Shown here in pieces: positions 35,753 through 42,414 of a DNA stretch of 64,000 bases. This DNA comes from Leifsonia soli. Its GTDB lineage: Bacteria > Actinomycetota > Actinomycetes > Actinomycetales > Microbacteriaceae. How positions within the stretch are numbered: the first letter of the stretch is position 1; every line of letters begins with the position of its first letter. A program made the position numbers and the translations under genes. The DNA is taken from contig NZ_JACCBJ010000001.1 in assembly GCF_013408745.1 (NCBI RefSeq), positions 2,790,001-2,854,000 of the forward strand, read 5' to 3'. A model generated the notes under the pieces. The model saw only the letters and a program-made list of their open reading frames with translations, was not told the DNA's origin and made no database searches.

Positions 35753-37204
35753 ATGAACCGCACCTGGCCCGACGGCTTCCTCTGGGGGTCGGCCACCGCC
35801 GCCGCCCAGATCGAGGGCGCCGCCCACGAGGACGGCAAGGAGGACTCCATCTGGGATGCCTTCGCCCGCGTTCCCCTGGCGATCGCCGGCGGCGACACCC
35901 CGGAGGTGGCGGTCGACCACTATCACCGGATGCCGCAGGACGTGGCGCTCATGGCCTCCCTGGGGTTGCAGTCCTACCGGTTCTCGACGTCCTGGGCGCG
36001 GGTGAAGCCGGGCGACCGCGCGGTCAACCCGGCCGGGCTCGCGTTCTACGACCGGCTGGTCGACGAGCTGCTCGGCGCCGGCATCCTGCCGTGGCTGACG
36101 CTGTACCACTGGGATCTGCCGCAGGCGCTCGAGGAGAAGGGCGGCTGGGCGACGCGCGACACCGCGTACCGGTTCCGCGACTACGCCGTCGCCGTGTACG
36201 ACGCGCTCGGCGACCGGGTCGACCACTGGACGACGTTCAACGAGCCGCTGTGCTCCTCCCTGATCGGGTACGCGGGCGGAGAGCACGCCCCGGGCAGGCG
36301 AGAGCCGCGCGCCGGGCTCGCAGCACTGCACCACCAGCACCTCGCTCACGGGCTCGCCGCGTCGGCCATCCGCTCCCGCGCCGGGGAGCGCGGGAAGGCC
36401 GAAGAGCTGAAGCTCGGCATCACGCTCAACCTGACGACGGCCGTGCCGAACGACCCCGCCGACCCGGTGGACCGCGAGGCGGCACGGCGCATCGACGGCC
36501 TCTGGAACCGGATGTACCTCGAACCGCTGCTGCTCGGCTCCTACCCGGCCGACGTGCTGGAGGACGTGCGCGAGCACCGGTTCGAGGAGCTCGTGCACGA
36601 CGGCGACCTGGCCACGATCGCCCAGCCGCTCGACTTCCTCGGCGTGAACCACTACCACGACGACAATGTGAGCGGGCATCCGCTCGGCCCGGACGAGCCC
36701 GCGCCGGTCGTTCCCACACCGCGGCCGACCTCGTCGCCGTTCGTGGGCAGCGAGTACGTGACCTTCCCGTCGCGGCACCTGCCGACGACGGCGATGGGCT
36801 GGGAGGTCAACCCGGACGGGCTGTGCGCACTGCTGGTGCGCCTCACCCGCGACTACCCGACCCTCCCGCCGCTCTACATCACCGAGAACGGCGCCGCGTA
36901 CGAGGACGTCGTGTCCGCCGACGGCCGCGTGCACGACAGCGAGCGCGAGGCGTACATCCTTGCGCACATCGACGCGGTCGGCCGGGCCATCGACGAGGGC
37001 GCCGACGTGCGCGGGTACTTCGTCTGGTCGCTGCTCGACAATTTCGAGTGGGCGTGGGGCTACGCCAAGCGGTTCGGCATCGTGCGCGTCGACTACGAGA
37101 CGCAGGAGCGCACGGTCAAGGACTCGGGGCGCGCGTTCGCTCAGGTCATCGCGGCAGCGCGCGCGGAGGGCGCAGCGGAGGAGGTCGCCGCGTCGCGCGT
37201 CTAG
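35753..37204 (+). CDS. Glycoside hydrolase family 1 beta-glucosidase
   Basis: A 483-residue cytosolic enzyme. It has the GH1 N-terminal signature FLWGSATAAAQIEG, the acid/base in TTFNEPLC (Glu near residue 163), the nucleophile in YITENGAAYED (Glu near 377), and the aglycone-site SLLDNFEWAWGYAKRFGIV. It hydrolyses imported cellobiose or short cello-oligosaccharides to glucose. AAAGG overlaps the end of the permease gene, 2 bp upstream, so translation is coupled. Position between permease and LacI genes matches the BglC arrangement of other actinobacteria. Confidence 0.95.
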   Translation: MNRTWPDGFLWGSATAAAQIEGAAHEDGKEDSIWDAFARVPLAIAGGDTPEVAVDHYHRMPQDVALMASLGLQSYRFSTSWARVKPGDRAVNPAGLAFYDRLVDELLGAGILPWLTLYHWDLPQALEEKGGWATRDTAYRFRDYAVAVYDALGDRVDHWTTFNEPLCSSLIGYAGGEHAPGRREPRAGLAALHHQHLAHGLAASAIRSRAGERGKAEELKLGITLNLTTAVPNDPADPVDREAARRIDGLWNRMYLEPLLLGSYPADVLEDVREHRFEELVHDGDLATIAQPLDFLGVNHYHDDNVSGHPLGPDEPAPVVPTPRPTSSPFVGSEYVTFPSRHLPTTAMGWEVNPDGLCALLVRLTRDYPTLPPLYITENGAAYEDVVSADGRVHDSEREAYILAHIDAVGRAIDEGADVRGYFVWSLLDNFEWAWGYAKRFGIVRVDYETQERTVKDSGRAFAQVIAAARAEGAAEEVAASRV

Positions 37205-37231
37205 CATGGACGCGAGCGACGAGGAGACCCG

Positions 37232-38254
37232 ATGACGACGGAGCAGATCACGGGCGGGGCGGTGCCGACCCTGGAGGCGGTGGCCGCGCGGGCCGGCGTG
37301 TCACGCGCGACCGTCTCGCGCGTCGTCAACGGGTCGCCCAAGGTGACGGCCGAGGTCGTCGCCGCGGTGGAGCGCGCGATCGCGGATCTCAACTACGTGC
37401 CCAACCGCGCCGCCCGCTCGCTGGCGTCGCGGCGGACGCAGGTGGTCGCGCTGGTCGTGCCGGAGTCGACGGCCAAGGTGTTCGCCGACCCGTTCTTCGC
37501 CTCCATCGTCCAGGGCGTCGCGCTCAGCCTCGCCGACACGGAGTACACGCTCAACATGGTCATCTCGTCGGAGACCACCCCCGACAAGACCCGGCGCTAC
37601 CTGATGGGCGGCAACGTCGACGGAGCGCTCGTGGTCTCGCACCACTCGGGCGACCACTCCTACGCGCAGCTGGGCGCCTCCCTCCCGCTCGTCTTCGGCG
37701 GACGCCCGGTCAGCGAGACCGAGCACCTGTCGTACTACGTGGACGTCGACAATGTCGCGGGCGCGCAGGTCGCCACCCAGCACCTCATCGACCGCGGGCG
37801 CCGCAACATCGCCCTCATCACCGGCCCGCAGGACATGCCGGCCGGCCTCGACCGGTATACCGGCTGGAAGCGCGCGATGGATGCGGCCGGCCTCGATGCG
37901 ACGCTGGTAGCGTACGGCGACTTCTCGCCCGCGTCGGGGTCCGAGGCGATGCGGCGGCTGCTCGCGGAGGGCCGCCCGATCGACGGCCTGTTCGCCGCGA
38001 ACGACCAGATGGCGGCCGGGGCGTACTCGGCGATCCACGAAGCGGGGCTCAGCATCCCGGGCGACATCGCGGTGGTCGGGTACGACGACGACAGCTTCGG
38101 CCTCATGTCGACGCCCCCGCTGACGACGGTGCACCAGCCGTCCATCGCGCTCGGCGAGACCATGGCCCGCGTGCTGGTCCGGCGCCTCGCGGGCGAGCAC
38201 GTCGACCGCGTCACCCTCCTCCCCACCGAGCTCGTCATCCGCCAGAGCACCTGA
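37232..38254 (+). CDS. LacI-family repressor of the cellobiose operon (CelR-like)
   Basis: A 340-residue regulator. The LacI helix-turn-helix and hinge lie at residues 12-62 (TLEAVAARAGVSRATVSRVVNGSPKVTAEVVAAVERAI, then NRAARSLASRRT). The periplasmic-binding-protein-like domain follows (VALVVPES, YYVDVDNVAGAQVATQHLI, VVGYDDDSFG). GAGGAG precedes the ATG. It is the last gene of the cellobiose operon and should bind TGAGAGCGCTCTCA at 32297, 32322 and perhaps the 12-bp core at 59464, released by cellobiose (inference from CelR/CebR). Confidence 0.93.
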   Translation: MTTEQITGGAVPTLEAVAARAGVSRATVSRVVNGSPKVTAEVVAAVERAIADLNYVPNRAARSLASRRTQVVALVVPESTAKVFADPFFASIVQGVALSLADTEYTLNMVISSETTPDKTRRYLMGGNVDGALVVSHHSGDHSYAQLGASLPLVFGGRPVSETEHLSYYVDVDNVAGAQVATQHLIDRGRRNIALITGPQDMPAGLDRYTGWKRAMDAAGLDATLVAYGDFSPASGSEAMRRLLAEGRPIDGLFAANDQMAAGAYSAIHEAGLSIPGDIAVVGYDDDSFGLMSTPPLTTVHQPSIALGETMARVLVRRLAGEHVDRVTLLPTELVIRQST

Positions 38255-38260
38255 CGCGCC

Positions 38261-38350
38261 TCCGCCGGCGAGGCGTGAGTCGTCGTCCCCATCTGCGCCG
38301 AGTTGCGACATCATGTCGCACCTCGGCGGGGGTTGCGACATGATGTCGCA
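38261..38350 (+). repeat. Dispersed intergenic repeat, copy A, with duplicated 17-bp palindrome
   Basis: It starts 6 bp after the LacI stop. Positions 38261-38285 match 54755-54779 at 23 of 25 bases, and 38292-38327 align with 54786-54821 at about 26 of 36. Inside, TGCGACATCATGTCGCA (38304-38320) and TGCGACATGATGTCGCA (38334-38350) are palindromes within a 30-bp tandem duplication. No coding potential is seen from 38255 to 38425. Confidence 0.75.
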
Positions 38351-38413
38351 CCTCGGGGAGGCTGTGCGGACTCGACGGTGGGGGGAGGGGATGCGGAGGG
38401 GGCGGAGCGGGCG

Positions 38414-38419
38414 TACGGT
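38414..38419 (+). promoter_or_regulatory. -10 of a leaderless promoter (SRPBCC gene)
   Basis: TACGGT ends 6 nt before the ATG at 38426, and no ribosome binding site is present. No -35 is recognisable. Confidence 0.4.
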
Positions 38420-38425
38420 CGCGGC

Positions 38426-38818
38426 ATGCCCACCTACACTGCGAAGCGGCCGCTCGACGGCGACGCCGACGAGTACTTCGACTACGTCTCCGACCCGGAG
38501 AACCTGCCCGCCTACTTCCCGCGGATGACCGAGGCGCACGAGCTGCCCGACGGCAAAGTGGAGACGACGGCCCACGTCGACGCCGACCACGACGGCACCG
38601 ACGAGACCGTCACCTCCGAAGCGAACTTCGACGTCGATCACGCCGCCCGCGAGGTGCGCTGGTCTGCTCCCGGACCGCACGACTACCACGGCGCCCTGCG
38701 CCTCACCGACGACGGCGTCGAGCTCACCATCCACACCACGCAGGAGTTCGACGGGATGCAGCAGGCGCTCGACGGGTCGCTCCAGAAGATCGCCGAGAAC
38801 CTGCGCGAGAAGGCCTGA
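38426..38818 (+). CDS. SRPBCC-fold (polyketide cyclase-like) protein
   Basis: A 130-residue soluble protein with the small-molecule-binding SRPBCC pattern: ADEYFDYVSDPENLPAYFPRM early, a run of antiparallel strands (VETTAHVDAD, EVRWSAPG, GVELTIHTTQEF) and a long C-terminal helix (MQQALDGSLQKIAENLREKA). It is very acidic. No catalytic residues can be assigned. It stands alone between the LacI gene and the convergent PAP2 gene and is probably leaderless. Confidence 0.8.
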   Translation: MPTYTAKRPLDGDADEYFDYVSDPENLPAYFPRMTEAHELPDGKVETTAHVDADHDGTDETVTSEANFDVDHAAREVRWSAPGPHDYHGALRLTDDGVELTIHTTQEFDGMQQALDGSLQKIAENLREKA

Positions 38819-38831
38819 CCGACCACGCGCC

Positions 38832-38885
38832 ATGTTCGACGGGTTCGAGATCGACGACATCGACGTCGGCGAGCGCACGGACGGC
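38832..38885 (+). pseudogene. Possible N-terminal stub of an alpha/beta hydrolase gene
   Basis: MFDGFEIDDIDVGE resembles the first residues of actinobacterial epoxide-hydrolase or haloacetate-dehalogenase-type proteins (MFxGFxxxxIDVGE). After about 16 codons similarity stops and the frame becomes arginine-rich before running into the PAP2 gene. This may be a remnant of a deleted gene. The match is short and could be chance. Confidence 0.25.
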
Positions 38886-38925
38886 GCGACCGGCCGCCGA
38901 CACGCGGGCCCGCGCGCGACCCGCC

Positions 38926-39750
38926 TCAGGCCAGCCGGCGGTACAGGCGGTTGCCCAGGGCGGCGAGCACGAACCCCGTCGCCACGATCGCCGCGACGCC
39001 GCCCGCGTAGGCGATGAACAGGTGCTGGGTGCCGGACTGCGCCGAGAAGTAGGTCACCATCAGCGCGATGACCGAGCCGGCCGCGCAGACCGAGCCGATC
39101 CAGACCAGCGGCCACAGCTTGCTCCGCACCGGAGGCTCGGCACCCGGCAGGCGCAGCCAGGAGAGCACGATCCCGGCGAGGCAGCCCCAGAACGCGACCA
39201 CCAGCATCCCGGCCACCACATCGCTCGGCCGGTGCCACTGCTCCACGAGAGTGGATGCGCCGGCAGCGATCGCGAAGACCGATCCGACGACCGCTGCCAC
39301 CGGACGGAGGCGCGGCGACGCGACCAGGAAGACGACCAGGGCCGCAGAGGCGGCGACCGCGGTGTGCCCGGAGGGGAGCGAGTTGGACAGGCCGACATCC
39401 ACGCCCTTCTCGGGCCGCGACAGGATGGTGTACTTCAGCACCTGCGTGCTCACGTTCGCCCCGATGGCCGCACCGACGGCGACCGCGAAGACCAGCCAGT
39501 TGCGCCGGACCAGCACGATCGCGATGGCCGCGACGGCCCCGATCACCACCGATGCGACCGGCAGCGCATTGAGGAACGTGTGCGCGAACTCGATCACGTC
39601 GCCCTTCCAGGCGTCCGCCCCGGCGAACGCGCGCTCATCGATCACCTGGCCGATATAGCTCTGCACGAACACCACGTAGACGGCGACGAACGAGCCGGCG
39701 GAGACGAGCGCACCCCAGAGGAAGGGGAGGGTGCGGAGGCTCGATCGCAT
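38926..39750 (-). CDS. PAP2-family membrane phosphatase
   Basis: A 274-residue integral membrane protein with about seven helices. The PAP2 motifs are KYTILSRPEKG (motif 1), SLPSGHT (motif 2, catalytic His) and STLVEQWHRPSDVVAG (motif 3, His and Asp; the usual arginine of motif 3 is not seen). It likely removes phosphate from lipid phosphates such as undecaprenyl pyrophosphate or phosphatidic acid at the outer face. ATG 39750 is chosen because the hydrophobic N-terminus starts there; AAGGGTGG lies 7-14 nt upstream. GTG 39771 is an alternative. Confidence 0.88.
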   Translation of the reverse strand: MRSSLRTLPFLWGALVSAGSFVAVYVVFVQSYIGQVIDERAFAGADAWKGDVIEFAHTFLNALPVASVVIGAVAAIAIVLVRRNWLVFAVAVGAAIGANVSTQVLKYTILSRPEKGVDVGLSNSLPSGHTAVAASAALVVFLVASPRLRPVAAVVGSVFAIAAGASTLVEQWHRPSDVVAGMLVVAFWGCLAGIVLSWLRLPGAEPPVRSKLWPLVWIGSVCAAGSVIALMVTYFSAQSGTQHLFIAYAGGVAAIVATGFVLAALGNRLYRRLA

Positions 39751-39818
39751 AGTGCATCCACCCTTCCACACACGACTCTGAGATTTCCGGACGAACGCCG
39801 AGGATCGGGAGGATGCGC

Positions 39819-40706
39819 TCAGCCGACGAAGCGGACGCCGGGTTCGCAGGCCGCCAACCGGTCACGCATGACCGCGACGGCCGCCGGGTTGCTGTCGACC
39901 AGGAGGAACCGCCTCCCGAGAGCCGACGCCACGGCGCCGGTCGTGCCGCTTCCCGCGAAGAAGTCGAGCACCCAGTCCCCCTCGCGGCTCGACGCCTGCA
40001 CGATGCGCCGCAGCACGCCCTCCGGCTTCTGCGTCGGGTAGCCGGTCTTCTCGCGGCCCGTCGGCGACACGATGGTGTGCCACCAGACGTCGGTGGGGAG
40101 CTTGCCGAGCTGCGCCTTCTCGGGAGTGACCAGGCCGGGGGCCATGTACGGCTCGCGCTCGACCGCGGCGGAGTCGAAGTGGTACGCCGACGGGTCCTTC
40201 ACGTAGACGAGGATCGTGTCGTGCTTGGCCGGCCAGCGGTTCTTCGGCTTCGCACCGTAGTCGTAGGCCCAGATGATCTCGTTGAGGAAGGACTCCCGGC
40301 CGAACAGCGCATCCAGCAGCACCTTGGCGTAGTGCGACTCGCGGTAGTCGAGGTGGAGGTACAGCGTTCCGTCGTCGGCGAGCACCCGCCAGGCCTCGAT
40401 GAGCCGTGGCTCCAGGAAGCCCCAATAGTCCTCGAAGCGGTCGTCGTAGCTGAGCAGGTCGCCTTTGATGCGCTCGTAGCTGCGGCCCTTGAAGCCGATC
40501 ACGCTGCCCGCGCCGCCCTCGGATCGCACCGAGGTGAGGGTCTGCCGCGCCTGCGGCCGCCCGGTGTTGAACGGCGGGTCGAGGTAGATCAGGCGGAACG
40601 ACGCGTCCGGGAGGTCGGCCACCACCGCGAGGTTGTCTCCCTGAACGACGGTGCTGGGCGCATCCGGATGCCACAGCGGCGGGACTGCGGGAGCGGGCTG
40701 CGACAT
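39819..40706 (-). CDS. Beta-class DNA methyltransferase (N4-cytosine or N6-adenine), orphan
   Basis: A 295-residue enzyme. The catalytic motif IV YLDPPFNTG (DPPF at residues 43-46) comes before motif I FFAGSGTTGAV (250-256), the order of beta-class amino-methyltransferases such as CcrM. GYPTQKPEGVLRRIV near 225-239 is the motif X region. No restriction endonuclease or specificity subunit is nearby, so it is an orphan that may serve regulation or phage defence. It is divergent from a HAD-like gene across 31 bp with a shared palindrome. Open reading upstream of ATG 40706 is not supported. Target sequence unknown. Confidence 0.88.
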   Translation of the reverse strand: MSQPAPAVPPLWHPDAPSTVVQGDNLAVVADLPDASFRLIYLDPPFNTGRPQARQTLTSVRSEGGAGSVIGFKGRSYERIKGDLLSYDDRFEDYWGFLEPRLIEAWRVLADDGTLYLHLDYRESHYAKVLLDALFGRESFLNEIIWAYDYGAKPKNRWPAKHDTILVYVKDPSAYHFDSAAVEREPYMAPGLVTPEKAQLGKLPTDVWWHTIVSPTGREKTGYPTQKPEGVLRRIVQASSREGDWVLDFFAGSGTTGAVASALGRRFLLVDSNPAAVAVMRDRLAACEPGVRFVG

Positions 40707-40710
40707 GCGA

Positions 40711-40734
40711 CCATTCTCGCAGCGGAGAGAATGG
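40711..40734. promoter_or_regulatory. Inverted repeat in the methyltransferase/HAD divergent promoter
   Basis: CCATTCTC (40711-40718) and GAGAATGG (40727-40734) are perfect inverted copies, 8 bp apart. Each contains GAGAAT read outward, 6 nt before the methyltransferase ATG and 5 nt before the HAD GTG, so both could act as -10 elements of leaderless messages, or the whole as one operator. Confidence 0.4.
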
Positions 40735-40737
40735 ACT

Positions 40738-41616
40738 GTGCACAACCTCGGCCTCCTCTTCGACGTCGACGGGCCCCTCGCGAGTCCCGTCACCCGTACC
40801 ATCGCCATCCGCAGCATCGTCACCGATCTGGTCGCGATGGCGGCAGCGGGCGTCCCGATCGCGTTCATCACCGGGCGATCCGGCGACTTCATCCGCAACC
40901 AGGTGGTGACGCCGCTGTGCGACGCCGGCCTGGGCGACGCGCTCGACCAGCAGGGGGCGCGGATGTTCGGCGTGTTCGAGAAGGGCGGCGCGTGGGCGCC
41001 GATCACGGGCGAGGGGATGGGCGAGGTCACCGTGGACGAGACCGTCGCCTTCTCGCCGGAGGCCGTCGACGCGGTCCGCCGCCTGGTGCGCGACCGCTTC
41101 GCCGACACCATGTTCTTCGACGAGACCAAGCGCGCGATGATCTCCGTCGAGCAGCGCACGGACGTGGATGCCGACACCTACGCCGAGGCGCAGTCGCGCT
41201 TCCAGGACGCCGCCTTCGACGCGCTGACCGGCCTCGGAGTCGGCCTGCGCTACGGCGACCGGGTGGCGCCGGACGCCGACGGCGCCGTGCCCTACCGGAT
41301 CGACCCGACGATCATCTCGACGGACATCGAGTCGGTGCTGCTCGACAAGGACCGCGGTGCGCAGCGCGCCTTCGACTACTTCGCGGCGCGCGGGCCGCTC
41401 CCCCGCCGCTGGCGCTCGGTCGGCGACTCGCGCAGCGACTACAAGATGGCGGACTTCGTCCACGACGCGGGATACGACGTGGCGCACGTGGACGTGCGGC
41501 CCGCCGACGGCGTGCTCGACCGGCCGTACCAGGTGATCACGATCGGCGACGCCATCCACGACGATGCGGGCGCCGAGTTCCTGGCCCACTGGCGGCGCGA
41601 GCTCGGCCTCGATTGA
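40738..41616 (+). CDS. HAD-superfamily hydrolase, trehalose-phosphatase-like
   Basis: A 292-residue protein. LGLLFDVDGPLASP carries the HAD nucleophile aspartate and its acid partner, AFITGRSGDF is motif II, and RRWRSVGDSRSDYKMADFV is motif IV. A cap domain with DKDRGAQRAFDYFAARG precedes motif IV. The fold resembles sugar-phosphate or trehalose-6-phosphate phosphatases, but no direct assignment is possible. GTG 40738 is preferred because conserved sequence starts at once after it. It is convergent with the RimB-like gene, with a repeat element between. Confidence 0.75.
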   Translation: MHNLGLLFDVDGPLASPVTRTIAIRSIVTDLVAMAAAGVPIAFITGRSGDFIRNQVVTPLCDAGLGDALDQQGARMFGVFEKGGAWAPITGEGMGEVTVDETVAFSPEAVDAVRRLVRDRFADTMFFDETKRAMISVEQRTDVDADTYAEAQSRFQDAAFDALTGLGVGLRYGDRVAPDADGAVPYRIDPTIISTDIESVLLDKDRGAQRAFDYFAARGPLPRRWRSVGDSRSDYKMADFVHDAGYDVAHVDVRPADGVLDRPYQVITIGDAIHDDAGAEFLAHWRRELGLD

Positions 41617-41655
41617 GCGCCGCGCCCCTTCCGGCCGCCTCCCCTCCGGCTTCTC

Positions 41656-41862
41656 GAACGAAGGAGACGAGCCGAGTTCCCGGTGCGGATGTCCTCCGTT
41701 TCCGTACTCTCGCGGCGCGTCGAGCATCCATCGCCTCCGTTTCGCACGGCCTGCGACCGCAGCGATCTGGGTACGGAAACGGAGGCGAAGCGGGGATGGG
41801 ATGGGTGATTCGGCCAGAAACGGAGGGGCTGGCGGCCGAAACGGCCGGAAACTCCTCCGTTT
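41656..41862. repeat. Symmetric CCTCCGTTT element, copy 1
   Basis: Six 9-mers occur in the order R-F-F-R-R-F (F = CCTCCGTTT, R = its complement): R 41656 (GAACGAAGG, degenerate), F 41693, F 41734, R 41777, R 41818, F 41854. The spacings are 37-41-43-41-36. F 41693 extends to a 15-bp perfect inverted repeat with R 41777 (CCTCCGTTTCCGTAC). It fills the gap between two convergent genes (41617-41911), which has no coding potential I can support. Copy 2 is at 63531. Confidence 0.85.
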
Positions 41863-41911
41863 ACGCCAGCGCGCGGCAAGGGAGGAGAAGCGGCGACGGG
41901 AGGTGCGCGCG

Positions 41912-42388
41912 TCAGGCGAGCTCGCGGCCGCGGTTGCGGCGGCGGATCTCGCGCGGGGCGCGGCCTCCCAGGAACGAGCGGGCCGGGTCGACCGTGAAGC
42001 CCTGGCGCAGCGCCTCGCGCCCGACCAGCATCCGGAAGCCCATCTGGTCGCGGTTGGTCAGCGTCGTCTCCGCTGTGACCGGCCGGCCTCCGAGCACGAC
42101 GTCGAGCAGCACGACGATCCGCTCCTCCGTGTGACCGGACGAACTGCGCACCACGCGGCGGTCGTGCACCGGGCACTCGGCGGCGACCGCATCCCGGTCG
42201 GAGTCCTGCCACGGCTGCACCCGGAATCGCACGCGGTCGCCCGGCAGCTCCTCGATGTCGAAGGCGTGCAGGGACGAGCTGCGGGCTCCGGTGTCGACCT
42301 TCACCTTGATCCACGGCACGCCGATACCGGGAAGGCTCACCCACTCACGCCAGCCGACCATGTCGGTGGTTGGATGGAGGTCGGTCAT
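41912..42388 (-). CDS. RimB-like retropepsin-fold protease (PF05618 family)
   Basis: A 158-residue protein of the family long annotated as ATP-dependent zinc protease and later recognised as a retropepsin-like aspartic protease. KVKVDTGARSSSLHAFDIE (catalytic Asp32 in DTGA) and GFRMLVGREALRQGFTVDPARSFL are its signatures. In Pseudomonas the related RimB acts with RimK in glutamate tailing of ribosomal protein S6. Here it is divergent from a rimK-type gene with only 26 bp between, supporting a joint role. Its 3' end faces the repeat element. Confidence 0.82.
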   Translation of the reverse strand: MTDLHPTTDMVGWREWVSLPGIGVPWIKVKVDTGARSSSLHAFDIEELPGDRVRFRVQPWQDSDRDAVAAECPVHDRRVVRSSSGHTEERIVVLLDVVLGGRPVTAETTLTNRDQMGFRMLVGREALRQGFTVDPARSFLGGRAPREIRRRNRGRELA

Positions 42389-42414
42389 TTCCCCATCTTC
42401 GCAGGAGCAGCCCC

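Noticed and set aside
39819..40706. Restriction-modification system or prophage marker
   Set aside because: No endonuclease, specificity subunit, integrase or phage structural gene is adjacent; the methyltransferase appears as an orphan.
41617..41911. Protein-coding gene in the intergenic repeat region
   Set aside because: Frames there extend from neighbouring genes on the wrong strand or are short and Arg/Pro-rich; the symmetric 9-mer array explains the conservation better.
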